From NCBI GenBank assembly GCA_020081605.1, contig JAHREC010000049.1:2728001-2792000 (forward strand): a stretch of 64,000 nucleotides of DNA, in the 5' to 3' direction. The notes under the pieces were generated by a model. That model did no database searches and had not been told where the DNA came from. It worked only from the letters and a program-made list of their open reading frames with translations. The stretch comes from Albifimbria verrucaria (lineage: Eukaryota; Ascomycota; Sordariomycetes; Hypocreales; Stachybotryaceae). This document shows, in pieces, positions 1 to 13,617 of this stretch. Position 1 is the first letter of the stretch. Every line of letters begins with the position of its first letter. A program made the translations under genes and the position numbers.

Positions 1-2050
1 GCTGCTGTGTCGGTCGGACTTTCGCCACACGATATCATCAACACCCTAGAGCGTTTCCTCAAGACGCCTCTCCCGATGAGATTCGAGCCTTCATCACGAA
101 TTGTACACAAAGTTACGGCAAGGTCAAGCTCGTCTTGAAGAACACCAAGTACTACGTCGAAAGTCCTGATCCCAACATGTTGCAGACCCTGCTCAAGAAT
201 CCCAAGATTGGACCTCTCCGCGTGCAAAATACTGAGGGTGGTGATGAAATTACCACGTCTGCTGCTCCCAAGATTGGCGGTCTCGTTATTCCGGGAACAA
301 AAACGCAGCCGGTGTCAAGCAGGCAAATGGGCTTCAGCAGACTACGGAGCCAGGACAAGACGGGCAGCCTATTCAGGAAGGAGATGTCTTTGCAACTCTC
401 AACGAAGAAGACGATGAGGACCAGGAGATTACTCATTCTTTTGAAATTGCCGATAAAGATGTCGAAACGGTGCAGAAGGAGTGTCTCAACCTGGGATACC
501 CGGTTCTGGAAGAGTACGATTTCAGGAGGGATGAAGTCAACCCTAACCTCGATATCGATTTGAAGCCCGGAACCCAAATCAGACCATATCAAGAGAAAAG
601 CCTTAGCAAGATGTTTGGCAATGGACGAGCGAAAAGTGGTCTGATCGTCTTGCCCTGTGGCGCAGGCAAGACCTTGGTTGGCATTACGGCTGCCTGTACA
701 ATCAAGAAGGGTGTCATTGTCCTATGCACCAGTTCCATGTCTGTGGTGCAATGGCGAAATGAGTTCTTGAAGTGGTCTAACATCAACCCTGACGATATTG
801 TCGCCTTCACATCAGACTCCAAGGGCAATGTGTTCACTGGTAGCACTGGTATCATTGTCACGACGTACTCCATGGTGACTCAGTCGAGAGCCAGATCGTA
901 CGATGCAGAGAAGATGATGAAATTCCTCACGGGCCGTGAGTGGGGTCTGATGCTCCTGGACGAAGTGCACGTCGTCCCGGCCAACATCTTCCGTAAGGTA
1001 ACTTCGTCTATCAAGACACATTCGAAGCTAGGCCTTACGGCCACTCTTCTGCGTGAGGATGACAAGATCTCTGATCTTAATTTCCTTATTGGCCCGAAAC
1101 TTTTCGAGGCCAACTGGATGGAGCTGTCAAAGCAAGGTCATATTGCACGTGTGCAGTGTGCTGAGGTATGGTGCCCTATGCCTACAGAATTCTACGACGA
1201 ATATCTTCGTGCTCCATCTCGCAAGAAGAATCTGTTGTATATTATGAACCCACGGAAGTTCCAAGCTTGCCAGTACCTGATCAATTATCACGAGTCGAGA
1301 GGCGACAAAATCATCGTCTTCTCGGATAACGTGTATGCATTGAAAGCATATGCCTTGAAGCTTGGCAAGGCTTTCATTTACGGCAGCACAGGTCAAGCGG
1401 AGCGATTGCAAGTGTTGGAAAATTTCCAGCACAATCCGCAGGTCAATACGCTGTTCTTGTCAAAGATCGGCGATACGTCGTTGGACTTGCCTGAGGCTAC
1501 CTGCCTGATCCAGATTTCCTCGCATTATGGATCACGTCGTCAGGAAGCCCAGAGACTTGGACGTATCCTTCGAGCCAAGCGCCGTAACGACGAAGGCTTT
1601 AATGCATTCTTCTATTCATTAGTATCCAAGGATACACAGGAGATGTATTTCTCATCAAAGCGACAGGCTTTCCTTGTTGATCAAGGATATGCTTTCAAGG
1701 TCATTACACAGTTGGCAAACATTGAGAAAACACCTGGCTTGGCATTTGCGACTGCCAGTGAGCGACGTGAACTCCTGCAGAAAGTTCTTGTAGATAATGA
1801 AAGTATGGAAGACGAGGACATCACGGATGACCTGTTCCACAGCGGAACCATGGGTCGTAGAAAGAAGAAGGGAGCGGCTAGACGAACCGCAGGCACGCTG
1901 GGTGAGCTAAGTGGAGGCCAGGACATGGCGTACATTGAGCAAAATAAGAGGCTGAATCAGTCTCTAAAGAAGGGCAAGGGCAAGAAGGAAAGCCATTCGT
2001 TCTTCAAGAAGATTGGACGGGAGAATGCTCGACGCGCTGCCGCTGGGTAA
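1..2050 (+). CDS. ssl2: TFIIH DNA helicase SSL2/XPB (RAD25), 5' end outside window
   Basis: This is the 3'-5' DNA helicase/translocase subunit of TFIIH, which opens promoters for RNA polymerase II and opens DNA for nucleotide excision repair in the nucleus. About 680 residues are visible; the family is usually about 800-860, so the N-terminus lies upstream of base 1. In order one sees the XPB N-terminal region ([13 protein letters not shown]), Walker A (PCGAGKT, about 659-673), the DEVH box (959-970), motif [15 protein letters not shown] including the XPB-specific RED element, and motif [16 protein letters not shown] (about 1545-1590). The C-terminus is basic and the stop is at 2048-2050. No intron is seen. 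Two single-base losses break the frame, at CCC 72-74 and in the A run 299-303; reading across them restores the family sequence. The identity is secure; the breaks are probably sequencing errors. Confidence 0.95.
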
Positions 2051-5000
2051 TCGCGGATGGCGTGACACAGCGGCGGTTCTACAACAGATTGAACATCGGG
2101 ATCGTACAACAAGGGCGGGCTGGGTTTGGATACGGAAGCTCTGGCATGGTTTGGCGTTCGGCAGTGTATTACAGCGATGATTTAAGAGTGACATCCAAGA
2201 CGGGGTCATGTAAAGTATACAATCATACACTCTTCACATATCAGCGATAAATTGGAATTGTTGTTGCATCCAGGAGGTCTCTAAACCGTGTTCGGCAATA
2301 TGTGATGGTGCAGTTCCATGCCAGGCAGCAAAGCGTAGCCTCTAGGATGGTGTAGAGGGCCACGTAGTCGAGCCCTTCCTTATCTGTAGTCTTACAAGTG
2401 AAATATCACCACTTTCGCAATCGGGTACGGTATGTTGGCTGAGGCATTAAGATAGCTCAAGCCACCCTCTCTGCGCCCTTGTAACGGATAGGACGGTTAT
2501 TTGGTGGCACAGCAACATCGGCAAGAGATGAGAATCGAGACACTGTGTCTCACCGCTGCCCTATGTGTATCAGGATTTTTAGACAGGAAGCGGAACGGAA
2601 GCACTTTCCCGGCGACTTTGCCGAGCAATGGAAGGGGACCCCCATGAACGGGGTGGACGGGGTGGACGAAGTGGACGAGGCGCGACTCAGAGTATGCGGA
2701 CAGATAGACAGAGAGAGGAAATTAGACGTGTTGAGTTACGGTGAGTATTGCGGTGTGAGGATGACGAAAGACGTCGGGATCTCCATTCGGGATGTCGATG
2801 CTGACGAGCTCTGAGATTGCAAAGCGGGAAGGCCCTAAGGTAAGGTATGCGTATCAACGGATACGTAGGTCCGGGGCCAAGCCGGTCAGCGGTGAGCAGG
2901 GTCGGCGTTTGAGATGGCTCCCGAGATGCAACCAGGCGCCAGGGTCTTTCGGAGTGGGTTAAACTAGGCCGTCTCTTCCTTGCTCTTTCTTTTCTTTTCT
3001 TTTTCATATGCCGACATGGTAATGTGGTCGAGGATCCTTGTCGTTGGGATGTCGCGATTGACTCGCGTATGGAGCGCATGCAGATTGGGTGATGGTGACC
3101 TCATCATTGAAACGTTGAGCTAGGGCATTTTGAGGGAAGATCATGTAAGTGAGTGTGGTGATGATTCAGGAGGCAGCCAACGGGCAACGGTGGGGAAGAA
3201 GGGTGGCCTCGGTCGGTTACAGTGCCTTACAGCGGGCATTGCATGGCAAGCGGCTTGGCCGAGGGTGGGTTAGCCGTGGCTGCAGGTGCGCTAGAGAATT
3301 GCTGTAAATCGTAAGGCGAAGATGGAAGTGACGGCGGCCGTAATGAATGTGTGCGTATGCAGGCATGTTGTTGTATGTGTGTATACGGAGAGGATGGCAG
3401 CACTGCATCTGCATCTGCATTTGCATCTGCGGCGCATGTCCATCTTACACACCCATTGCGACTGAACCACACTGCACATTTCCGGTTCTCAGATCGAACG
3501 AGACGCGCACTTATCGCGGATGACGGGACGGAGTATTTGCGCAGGTTGGCAAGATTTCCTTCCCCTGTGCTAGCAGGTAGCTAGACCTAGCCTTTTCCTG
3601 GGACCCCGTCTAAAACATGGCGGAGAGTCTGGACCAGTCCATTTCGAGACATGGGCTTGGTCAGTGGCGGCGAGGCACTGCAAACGCAAAATATCGGATC
3701 GGAGCCCTTTGGCACATGCTGTTAGCTGGACGGTGCAGCAGTAGCAGTGGCGGCGGCGGCGTCGTGATATTGGCACAGAGTGGCACGGTGGATGAAGTGC
3801 ACATGAAGTCGAGTGACCCAACCTCGTTCCTCTATGGATCTGAACAGGGCGTTGCTTGGTTAAGGGACCGAGAAAACACCCTGATCCCAGCGTCGTATGT
3901 AAGCAATGATGGGGCTCCAGGGAAAGGGAAGGGAAAGGTAAGGCGAGTGAGGCAGCGCAGGGCAGGGCAAACGAAAAGCAGGGAAAGGGTTCAGTGAAGT
4001 GAGACGGATAGGCGAAGCCGGTGCGGTGCGTCGTTCCCAGAACATCGGATGGTCCATAACTCTGTTATTAGGGCCCACTGGCTCGGCACCTGGCGTCATG
4101 GTCTGGTACCGCCACCCATGCCGGCTACCTGGCGTGCTAGCAGCAGAAACGCTGGACTTGGCACTGAGTTGCTACTAAAAAAAGAAGAAAAAAATCAAAC
4201 GATACTGGGCAATGTACCCTTCTACATGCCTTGTACAGTGGTTGGGGCCCCACAGCCATGCGATGTGTTTCTCGCCTCTGGCTAGGACCAATCTGAGGCG
4301 AGCCATCGTATCTCATTCATCAGTCTCTGACGAAACCGTCTCCTCTCTCTCTCTCTTCTCCACTAACAAACCGCAAGCCAAAGCCAAGACCGGCGCCAAG
4401 ACAAAGACCGCACACCCCCGGCCTGCCTCCGCTGCAGGTGCAGCTTCCTTCAAAGCACCAAATCTTCCCTCTCACTTCACCACCCTTCCCACCGGGTCCA
4501 CGCTACACGACAGCATCTTCGGCTGTCTGTCCAGGGAGGGAGTGTGACTTGAACAGAAGCAAGGGCAATATACTTTTGCTACTCTCTCTTTTTTTCCCTC
4601 TTCCTTCCCGCCTCCCTTGTGCAGACAGGCGCGGGCGGGCGCACAACAAACACACTTATCAAGGTTCCTGGTCTGGCCTGGTCTGGTCCAGCAGGCAAGG
4701 GAAAACCGCCTTCTTGGCCAAGACATCAGTCAACGTGCTGCCCGTCTCACATTCCATTCGACCACCGCTGTCCCGTCTCTTACACGCGATTGCTGCACCG
4801 CGATATTGGCTGAATTGATAAGCCCAAGGCTCGTTCTCGTCAGCCACCCCGGTCCTCGACAACGGCGGTGCAGAAGCAGCGGCATTGCAGTACAGCTCAG
4901 GCCGGCGGGCTCACCACAGCGCACCGCAGAGCAACCCGTCTTACTTTTTCCAACGTTACTTTCCTTCTTTCCTTACTAGTTCATCCGCCAAGGGAAGACG

Positions 5001-5471
5001 GTCTTTTTCTTGTTGCTCTTCGGCCCATTCCGGAAACACCCACCCTTTTCTGTCGCCTGCGTCAACTTCACCTTGTCATTCATCCACCCATCCTATAATT
5101 ATTCCGCCTTTTCCTCCCTATGCAGCCAGACCTTTCGCGAAACTCGGCAACTCGGAATTCTGCACTCCAAACCAATCTTCTCCTCCTTCTATTCTTCTGT
5201 TCCTTGGTTGAGTTGACGACGACGCTGGGCATATCCCTCCGCGTCCACCCAGCTCTTTTTACTTGTCGCCCACCAACCATGTCTTTTCGTCGCTCGACTA
5301 TCGTGACGTCCTTGTACTGGGCTCACAACAGTTGAACCGCGACCCCGGCTCTGTAAACGACTCTATCCACTTATTGGAAGGCTTTGCCTCTCTCACCAAA
5401 ACCTGTGGCAATTGCCATTAAATCTTTGCCCATTCTTCACACCCTATTTTCTTACCGTCCTATTTTAGAAC
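2051..5471. other. Intergenic region with a long CT-rich leader before the TRK gene
   Basis: No convincing gene in any frame; the open frames here lack recognisable motifs and overlap one another. A short GCATCT/TTGCATCTGC repeat lies at about 3403-3430. From about 4310 to 5470 the plus strand is strongly pyrimidine-rich (runs such as CTCTCTCTCTCTTCTC), which suits a fungal promoter and long 5' leader for the TRK gene. Confidence 0.6.
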
Positions 5472-8370
5472 ATGTCGCAACCACAGCCTGGTGGTGGTTT
5501 CTGGGGCGTATCAAGGCTCTCAGGCCTGCCTTTCTCGCCAAGAAACCGCACTTCAGCTTTATATCAGCTCATTGTATGAGACCACTTGCCTCCCCGTTAC
5601 TTAGCATAACTAATTAAGCCCTCGATAGATGTGTGGATCATCGGCGCGACCATCGTGGCTTCAATCGCCATCTATGCCGGTCGCAGAGATGAGTTGGCAT
5701 ATATTGATGCGTTAATGTTTGCCAGTGGTGCCAACACGCAAGCTGGCCTAAATCCTGTCGATCTCAACAGATTGACCACGTTCCAGCAAACCATGATCTA
5801 TTTCTTCGCTATGCTGTCCAGTCCCATCACTCTCCATGGCTCAGTCGTCTACCTCCGCTTATACTGGTTCGAGAAACGATTCCAAGGCTGGGTCAAGGAT
5901 GCCAAACAAAAGCGTATGAGCTTCTCCAAGTCCAGGTCCAAGGCACGAAATGAAGCCAGCAGGGCCGAGCAAGGCGTCAACGGCCGCAACATCACCATTG
6001 TTCCGCCAATTGGCAATGCACCCAGAGTTGCCAACGATGGTGTCCTACTTGACGACCGGGGTCAGGTAGTACCCAAAAGTACACTTAACAGCGATGAGAG
6101 CGACGTTACTACTGTAACCGATGATTACACCAATACTTTCCCGCTCAGCGATCTGGACAAGCCTCCAAGATCTGATCTGGGATCTGATGATGTGTTCGAA
6201 GACACCGCTGAGATGGGTAAGAAGAAAAGTGCAGAGCAGCACCCATCAACTCAACCAGTTACGACAGCCATCACCTTTGCAAACACTGTCAAAAGGAGTG
6301 ATGGCATGGATGACGATGCTACCAAATTTCCACAGCCACGCTCAAATGCGGAACACATCGCTATTTTGGAGCGCCAACGCAACCAAGACAACGAAGTCCT
6401 CCGTATCCCGGGTCCCAGGGATGCCGAGAGAGGGTTAGGGCCCACTCGACTCGGCGACAATGATGAAGGGGACGATGATGAAAACGCCATGGCACGGGCT
6501 ACCACGAGAGACTCGCGCTTGGAACATACCACCACCGGGCAAGGAGCCCCCGTGGACGCCAACCCACTATAACCATTGCGGAGCCGGGCCACCCGAGGCG
6601 ACGACATGAATTAGCTGACGACGTACACGCCGTCGAGGGCACTCTGGACAGCTTGAGGTTTCGTAAACCACGCATCTTCAACCGCTCTCAAGACAAATTA
6701 CACGAGGACGATGCAGAGTCGGGACGATTACGGACAGTCAGGTCGAAAACTGTGGAAACCTTGAGATCAGCCTTGTCTCGCGAAAAAACGGACGATATGC
6801 CCTATCTCAGTTATACACCAACGATTGGCCGCAACTCAAACTTCGTTGGTCTTACGCTCGAGCAACGTGAAGAGCTTGGTGGTATCGAGTACCGCTCCTT
6901 GAGAACCCTCGCCATGGTTTTGCTCGGCTACTTCTGGGGTTTCCAGATATTAGCCTTCACCTTTCTCCTCCCTACATCCTACACAATCAACGCTACGGAG
7001 CTGTTGTGGAGAATACTGGTGTCTCAAAAGTTTGGTGGGCATTTTTCACCAGCAACTCAGCCTTTATGGATTTGGGTTTCACGCTCACAGTCGACAGCAT
7101 GATCTCTTTTAACACGTCTCAGTATATCTTGATGATTATGTGGTTCTTCATCATCATTGGCAACACTGGCTTTCCGGTGATGCTGCGTTTCATTATTTGG
7201 CTGACTTCATGCATCGTCCCCAAGCATTCTGGTCTCTGGGATGAGCTGAGATTCCTACTCGATCACCCGCGTCGATGCTTCACGCTTCTCTTCCCTCAGG
7301 TGCGAACTGGTGGCTTTTCTGGATTCTTGTTGCTTTGAACGGCATCGACTTGATCTTTTCATCATTCTAGATGTAAGTTTGCTAGCCATTCTGACCCCGG
7401 AAACTCAACTGACATGCAATAGCTCAACTCCGAGGTTGTCGAACAACTTCCAGTCCACACACGAGTAGTGAATGGCCTCTTCCAGGCTGCCTCAACCCGT
7501 ACCGCTGGCTTCTCCTCCCTTCCTCTGTCTGCACTCCACCCCGCCATGCTGGTGCTCTACATGATCATGATGTATATCTCGATTTTCCCGATTGCCATTT
7601 CCATTCGAAGGACAAACGTTTACGAAGAGAAGTCTCTTGGCGTATACCACGATAAGAAAGACGACGATGAAGAGACCGGGGACGCAGATGCCCTCTCTTA
7701 TGTCGGTAGTCACTTGCGGCGTCAGCTGTCTTTCGATTTGTGGTATGTCTTTTTGGGACTGTTCGTCGTCACAATCAGCGAAGGTGGCAAGATCAAAGCT
7801 GGAGAATTTGATATCTTCACTGTTCTTTTCGAGATTGTCAGCGCTTACGGTACTGTCGGAATGTCCATCGGCGTTCCCACCGCCAATGCCTCGCTCTGCT
7901 CGCAGTTCTCGGTCGTCGGCAAGCTTGTCATCGTCGCCATGCAGATCCGTGGCCGTCACAGAGGTCTTCCATATGGTCTCGACCGCGCCGTGCTGCTCCC
8001 CAGCGAGTACCAGTTCCAAAAGGAAACGGAAGAGTCACAGCCGGTGCTTGTCCGAAGCAATACCAACATGTCCACTGGCACCGCCACTGGTATTCAGCGT
8101 GTAGGAAGCAGCACTGGACGCGGTCGGAGCAAAAGCAGAGACCGTGGCAACAGTAATCTGCTGGTTCAGCTGCTACACCCTGGCCCTGCTGTACCGCCTT
8201 CGATTGCCCACGCTCATCGAAGGACCACATCCAACGACTCGCAGACGCCTCGCCCTTTCCCTCGCACGCAGACAGAGCCTGTATTCGAGATTGAAGAAGA
8301 GGATGAGTCGCCTCGATCGCCCATTCATCCACGCCCCCGTTCACGAACACTTTCGACTCCGGTGAATTAA
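5472..8370 (+). CDS. trk1: TRK-type high-affinity potassium transporter
   Basis: This is a plasma-membrane K+ uptake protein of the fungal TRK/HKT superfamily. Exons are 5472-5573, 5629-7372 and 7423-8370. The introns have GTATGA and GTAAGT donors, and CTAAT and CTGAC branch sites. Four pore-loop regions can be read: SGANTQAGL, SNSAFMDLGF, STRTAGFSSL and AYGTVGMSIG, each with the filter glycine. A long charged, serine-rich hydrophilic loop separates the first membrane-pore unit from the rest, as in yeast Trk1. The tail carries the family element QIRGRHRGLPYGLDRAVLLP. The start ATG at 5472 gives MSQPQPGGGFWG and needs one lost G in GGGG 5503-5506 to join IKALRPAFLAKK. Other losses are in CCCCC 6547-6551, near 6991, near 7296 and in TTTT 7356-7359. 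Corrected length is about 932 residues. Family certain; TRK1 versus TRK2 orthology is not resolved. Confidence 0.93.
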
Positions 8371-8949
8371 TGGACAACCGGGATGAACACTCTCCTGTAG
8401 TCTCACCGATATATTACACTAATCATGACCACCTCTGCCCTAGCGGGCTGCAATTCACCACATCTCTTCACGTTTCCTACTTCTTACTTCTAAATCATTA
8501 AAGGCGGCAGCAAGCGCAAGCAAGCTTTGGAACAGTTTAGCGGAGTTTTTAAAAGGGAATGGCTTTGGACATGCTGCGTACAGTTGGTAAACTGAGGGAT
8601 TTGAACATTCGGGCGGTGCACTTGACTCATTCGCGTAGACCGGAGCAGGGTATAGGCAGGCAGCGTCACAATTTTGGGAACGAAAGAAAAAAATGTTTCA
8701 TGCGGTCGCAGATAGAGGCCTTACAGGCGTGTAGGAGTTCTATTCAAGATGAGCTTTCTCATCATCATGCCCATAGGGGCTACCCAATAAACGCCCTGAT
8801 ACCATTTCCCATGCAGTATGGTCCATCTAAACGTTTGCAAAACGTGAAAAGAATGCCTATAAAAGCCCAAACATTAACCAAATAGCAAACACGCGGTATA
8901 ATGCGATCCCGGACGCAAGCCCAGCGAAATCAAATGCAACCTGCCGCCC
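8371..8949. other. Short intergenic region between convergent TRK and VPS9 genes
   Basis: This stretch should hold the two 3' untranslated regions, transcribed towards each other. No gene, tRNA or strong repeat is visible. Confidence 0.6.
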
Positions 8950-11213
8950 TTAGTCTTCCTCGAAAGCTCCCATGTTCTTCAGCGCGCCTGCTAACCGTCG
9001 ATAATCCCGAAGCAAGTCAACGACTTCGTTGAGCTTCAAATCCCCAGGTGACTGAACCTCCATGAAGCGTTTGTTGGGTGGCGCAACTTTGTTGATCTTC
9101 TTTGGGGGCAGGGCAGCTGCGATGTCAGGAAACGCCTGGCTATTTGTCAGTGACTGCTTGTTTAATACGGGATTTTAGCAATACTCACAGTGGCTAAATC
9201 GCCTCCATCGGCCGGCTTCGCTGCCTCCTTCGGAGCTATCGGGGTGGGCGGGTTGGAGGTAACACGACCAAATCCGCGAATCATAGGGATGTTGGACAGC
9301 CGCGCCATAGGGTTGAATGAGTTGCTCAGAGTCCGCATTTGCTCAAGCATGGCGGGATTCTGAGTTGGTGCCAGTGCAGCTGCGGGCTTTGGCTCCTCGG
9401 AAAGAGGGTCTTCCTTGAGGAGCTGGCGCTTCTACCGCTACGAGCGCTGTCGGCGCTGGCATCTCGGTTGTTGCCAATACGGCTAGTAACACGCTCCTCA
9501 CGGAGGTTCGCGCGTCGACGATCCACGCTGTTGGGGTCCAGCAACGAAGGAGTGCCAATATCATCCTCGTCCTCGATGGGCGGCGTGCTCACAAGTTTGC
9601 GTGCATCGTCAAGAGTGCGAGGGACGATGATTGACTCTCGAGGGCTGTCTTGGTTCTCTCGGAGTTTACCCACAAGGAACTTGTAGCTCTCACCCAAGCT
9701 GTTCGATATGGTTTTGAGACCCTGATCGGCAGTGTTCATGACTGCGTCGCTGGCAGCGCCAAAGGCCTGTGCTGGTGTGTTGACAAGGTCGCTAAGGCGC
9801 CTATTGCGTAGGATTGTGCCAGGTTTGAGACCAGCCGTGGGCGGTAGCCTTGAACCGACAGCACCAGTCTTGCTCTCAGCTGTGTTTTGGTTCGAAGCAC
9901 TTAAGCCTTGAAGATAGGCGGGAGGAAGGTTTCCGCCTTCGGGGTCCCAGGCTGGCTCACCAGTTTAGCGGGGCCTGACAAGTGTTCATCCTCCCTCAGT
10001 GTCGCAAGATCCACAGTTTCTAAGAAACTGACGGCAGCTTCAAGGTTGGTCAAGCAGTAAGCAGCTTCACCCGTCAGTTTGTGCTCCCACCGGAATGACT
10101 GGATAAAATGAATGTCGCTAATGACGTGCAAGTCCTCTGGGGAAGTGTTATGAGCGTGTAAATCAGCATTGGCATGATCTCGTCGGCAGATGCCGAGGGA
10201 TGAAAGTAAGCCAATGTGTCGACAATACTCCTGTGTGCTGCCTTGAGTCGGTTAAGCTTCCCTAGGGGTATTTTGACTCGGTCATGCGAACGAGATCTTT
10301 ACGTGCTTCGCCTAAACGCTCTCGAATTTCGGTTGTCCTTTCCGCAGCGGCCTCGGGTGTTTGTGCGGCATCATCCCCAAGGTCGATCCCGAGATCAGCA
10401 GGTCCAATCCCTACGAGAGAAAGAGCAGCAGTTTTGGACCTCAGCTTATCATCCTGAGCCTCGTCCTGCGTACTTCTGTGGCGGTATATACGGTCATAGA
10501 TTCCTTCGCACAGCCTTCGCTCAACAGCCTCCTCCAGCAAGCTGCGCTTCGCTTCCAGAGCCCGACGAGCGCGTCTCCGGTCCGCAAGTTCTTCTGCTGT
10601 AAGCATCTGTTGCTCGGCCTCCGACTTGGGCTTGTCCTTTCCAAGGGCAGCAGCTTTGGACTTCAGACGGCTTGCGGCTGATGAAATTGAGGATGCCGAT
10701 GCAGCAGGAGAGGCATCGCGACTCTGTCTGGTAGCTAGGGCACTGATATGTGTTCCGATATGGGATGAGCTAAGGGCATAGAAGTCCTGGAAAAGCTGAG
10801 ATAGCTTATCGATATTCGGAGGCGTTGAGTGAACCTTGGCGGAAAGGGATTCGACAAAGCTGCATTGCGACCAGGTTAGACAAGGTGGCCCTGTGCGAGA
10901 ACCATTGCACTTACTTATCTGTCAACGTGATCAGCTCTATAGGGAGGTCGTCGAGTTCGATTGAGGCCCTGGTGATCTCGTTGGCAGCATCGTCGTCGGA
11001 GTTATCTCCCGTCTCGAACGTATCTGGGTGTTCGGAATCGTTCGTTTGGGGAGCAGGGCTCTTCTCGCCAGGCGATCCATTCTGGAAGGTGTGCGCCCTC
11101 TTGGGCGGCCTCAGGGCTTCATTCTCGTCGGGGACGGGCCTCGGGGAAAAGGAGGACAGGCGGGTGATGCCAGGCCGTGGAGGGTTGGGTTTGTCTTGGC
11201 TTTGCGAAGCCAT
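8950..11213 (-). CDS. VPS9-domain Rab5-family guanine nucleotide exchange factor
   Basis: The VPS9 domain loads GTP onto Rab5/Vps21-type GTPases on early endosomes and the vacuolar sorting route. Exons on the minus strand are 11213-10915, 10859-9189 and 9135-8950. The domain sits near residues 290-390: KLNRLKAAHRSIVDTL, SADEIMPMLIYTLI, DIHFIQSFRWEHKL and the signature EAAYCLTNLEAAVSFLE. A basic helical segment precedes it (SRLKSKAAALGKDKPK). The rest is low-complexity, with a conserved end (LNEVVDLLRDYRRLAGAL). I see no C-terminal CUE domain, so it may be closer to Muk1 than to classical Vps9. Start MASQSQDKPN at 11213. Four single-base losses are inferred: GGGG 10265-10268 and 10139-10142, GGG 9920-9922, and near 9421-9427. 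Corrected length about 719. Confidence 0.88.
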
Positions 11214-13617
11214 TAATCTCTGTGAAGGGCTATATACCATCATTGTGAGCACGTGTCCACGTCAAGAGGGCCCGGCAGAGGCAAGATGCGCGGCGATGGG
11301 CATTTGCAGGGGACAGTCGCCAAGGGAAGCACGAAAAGGCTGGATCGTGGAGATGATATGATGGTGATGGTGATGGGAAGTGGGTACCTTATTCTCCTCA
11401 CGGGATGATTTGGAACGATGCAAGAGCCACCAGCGCCTTCGAAGTCTATTTCAAGGTGCAGGACAGAATTGGCGAGGACGATAAGGTAAAGACAGGAACT
11501 CGGAGGGTTGGTGAGACAAGTCGCAGGTTGAGCGGGCTCGAGACACCTGGGCCTAAAGCTGGCCTGATGTTGCAATGGGGTTCGAGATGGTGCAAGGACG
11601 CCGTCTCCGCGTCAGGACGGCAAGGAAATAAACACCAGAGGAAAAGCGAGCGTCGGCGGTTGACGAAGGAGCTGGCGAAGGTTACGTGCAGATGCAGAGT
11701 TGGTCGCTGAAGCTGAAGATGGCCATCTGTCAAGCTCCATTACGATAAAGGTACAGGAGACTAATCCGGCCAAGTCTTGCCTGAGGCGGGGCAGATGGTG
11801 ATACTGGGGATGCGCTACGCGTCTGTCTCTAGGTACCTACGCCAGGCCAGTGTCCATCAAGCTTAGCGCCGTGCTCAGCACTGACGCGAGTGCCCCGACG
11901 ACCTGCCAGTAGCAGATTGCAGGTACCACGGGCAATGCTGTTGGATTCCAATCCAGGGCCCTGCAGAGTACAGAGATTAGATAAAGCACCCCGGATGGAT
12001 TATGCAGTGTAAGTGGAAATGGCAGGCCTCTTTTCTTTCATTTCCAGACCGCCCAACTGGAGGTGAAAAGGAAAGCTCTCCCAAGTTGGCGACTGTATTT
12101 GCTGACGTAGAACCCCACGAAAAGAAACACGGGCGTTTCGGCGACGCTGAACTCTGCCAACGTTTGGTGGGTTTAAGTCGTCACCTCAATGCGTAAGCCC
12201 TCAATCTGTCATCGTCATTGTTCGTGCTCCAACGCCAGTTCTCGTAACAACGTAGCCTTTTTGAACCACAGCAACGTCGCAAGTCTTGTGATTCGGCAAT
12301 AATGCGTATCAGAATATAGGACCAGGGTATCTAGGCTCCGAATATGCCATCAACCAGCCAACCTCTGATGCATGTCTTATGTCGGGGAATATCTATGCAA
12401 CTAGGCACGGTACCGCGGCCCAGTCCAGCAACCAGGTTGCGATATGGAGACTAGAAACAGAAACAGCAACACCGGAGCACGCCGTGGCGGAAGGTGACCA
12501 AAGGAGCACGAGCTCCAGCCTTGTCGGCAGTGTTGTGATTGGGTACCGACGTCTAATGCTTGCAGGTGATGAGTCGCTTCTGGGGCTTTGTTCGAGGGGA
12601 GCATGGCACGCGGTCGGCTTGGGGTGTTGTTGGATAGTTCAGGGACCGGTATGATCCCGTCCATCCATCCATCCATCTCTGGTGCTTGAGAAGACCTACC
12701 CCGATATCTCGAGAGGCCAGGCCAGGCCCTGTTGCAATCCTGGGGTAATACGGAGTAACGTTAGTAGTCGGAGCTCCATGCGGGGTAGCCAGCGACTAGT
12801 CCAATGCACCATGCAGATCTAATGTTGTTGAAGACCGAGGCATTGAGCGTGGCTAACCATGCTTGTCTGCTAGGTGGTGTGTCAAGTGTCATCTTCAATA
12901 TCGATGGGGTGATTTGCTCTAATGCACCAGAGAAATAGACGTGACTTTTTGTATAGCACAATGCAGCTGATACCTACTATAAGGTAAGTCAGTAGGTACC
13001 TAGGTACCGTACCTTAGTTATAAGTTATCACTGATCGACTTACACTGAAAAGCCAGCAATAGGCATGTACTTGCGTGCTTGGGCCAGCACGGGTAACCAA
13101 GGTACCCGACGGCTCAAGGGAAGTGGCTGCTTCCGCCAAGCGGGACACAAGGGACAAGAGGCGGTACCAAAGGCCCAGCGCCTCCACGTATCTCCTAAAG
13201 AGGTAGGCGGCGCAACACATCAGCTCGTCAGTCTCCTGATCTGACCCTGGTCTGGCCCCGGTCTGAGCCTGGAGTCTGGAGCTTGGAGCCTGGGGTCTGG
13301 TCCTCGGCAGAGACAACGAAACCTACGCCTACACCTGCACCTGCACCGACAGCACAGCACAGCACGGCTTCGGTGTCGTGAGCTCCGTCTAGCCGCACCT
13401 CCCTCACCTCACCTCACTTCACCTCACCGACCTATCCCATCCTACCCTACCCTACCTTACCCTACCTTGCCTTGCCTTGCCCTGCCTTACCTTGTCTGAC
13501 CTGGACCTGGCCCTGTCTTCTTGCTCATCTCGGTACGATCCGCAACCTTTCCCACCTGCAGGTCGCTCACCGTCCGCCGTTGCAACTCTCGCCGTCTATA
13601 CACCTGCGTTGCCCGTC
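11214..13617. other. Divergent intergenic region between VPS9 gene and acyl-CoA synthetase gene
   Basis: No gene can be supported. It holds promoters for two divergent genes. Short palindromic GGTACC-centred words recur (11831-11840, 11921-11927, 12994-13015). CCATC tandem copies lie near 12658-12675. The last 250 bp (about 13380-13500) are a degenerate CCTCA, CCCTA, CCTTG pentanucleotide tract on the plus strand. Confidence 0.6.
13380..13500 (+). repeat. Degenerate pentanucleotide tract (CCTCA/CCCTA/CCTTG)
   Basis: Successive runs of CCTCA-like, then CCCTA-like, then CCTTG-like units fill about 120 bp just upstream of the acyl-CoA synthetase start. Units are impure. The CCCTA part looks telomere-like only by chance: telomeric repeats in these fungi are hexamers (TTAGGG). 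Confidence 0.7.

Noticed and set aside
1..2050. Programmed frameshifting in SSL2 and other genes
   Set aside because: The breaks share no slippery heptamer or downstream structure, occur in all genes and are mostly one-base losses in runs; errors are simpler.
13380..13500. CCCTA-like tract as an internal telomere repeat
   Set aside because: Unit length is five, units drift to CCTTG and CCTCA, and there is no TTAGGG register.
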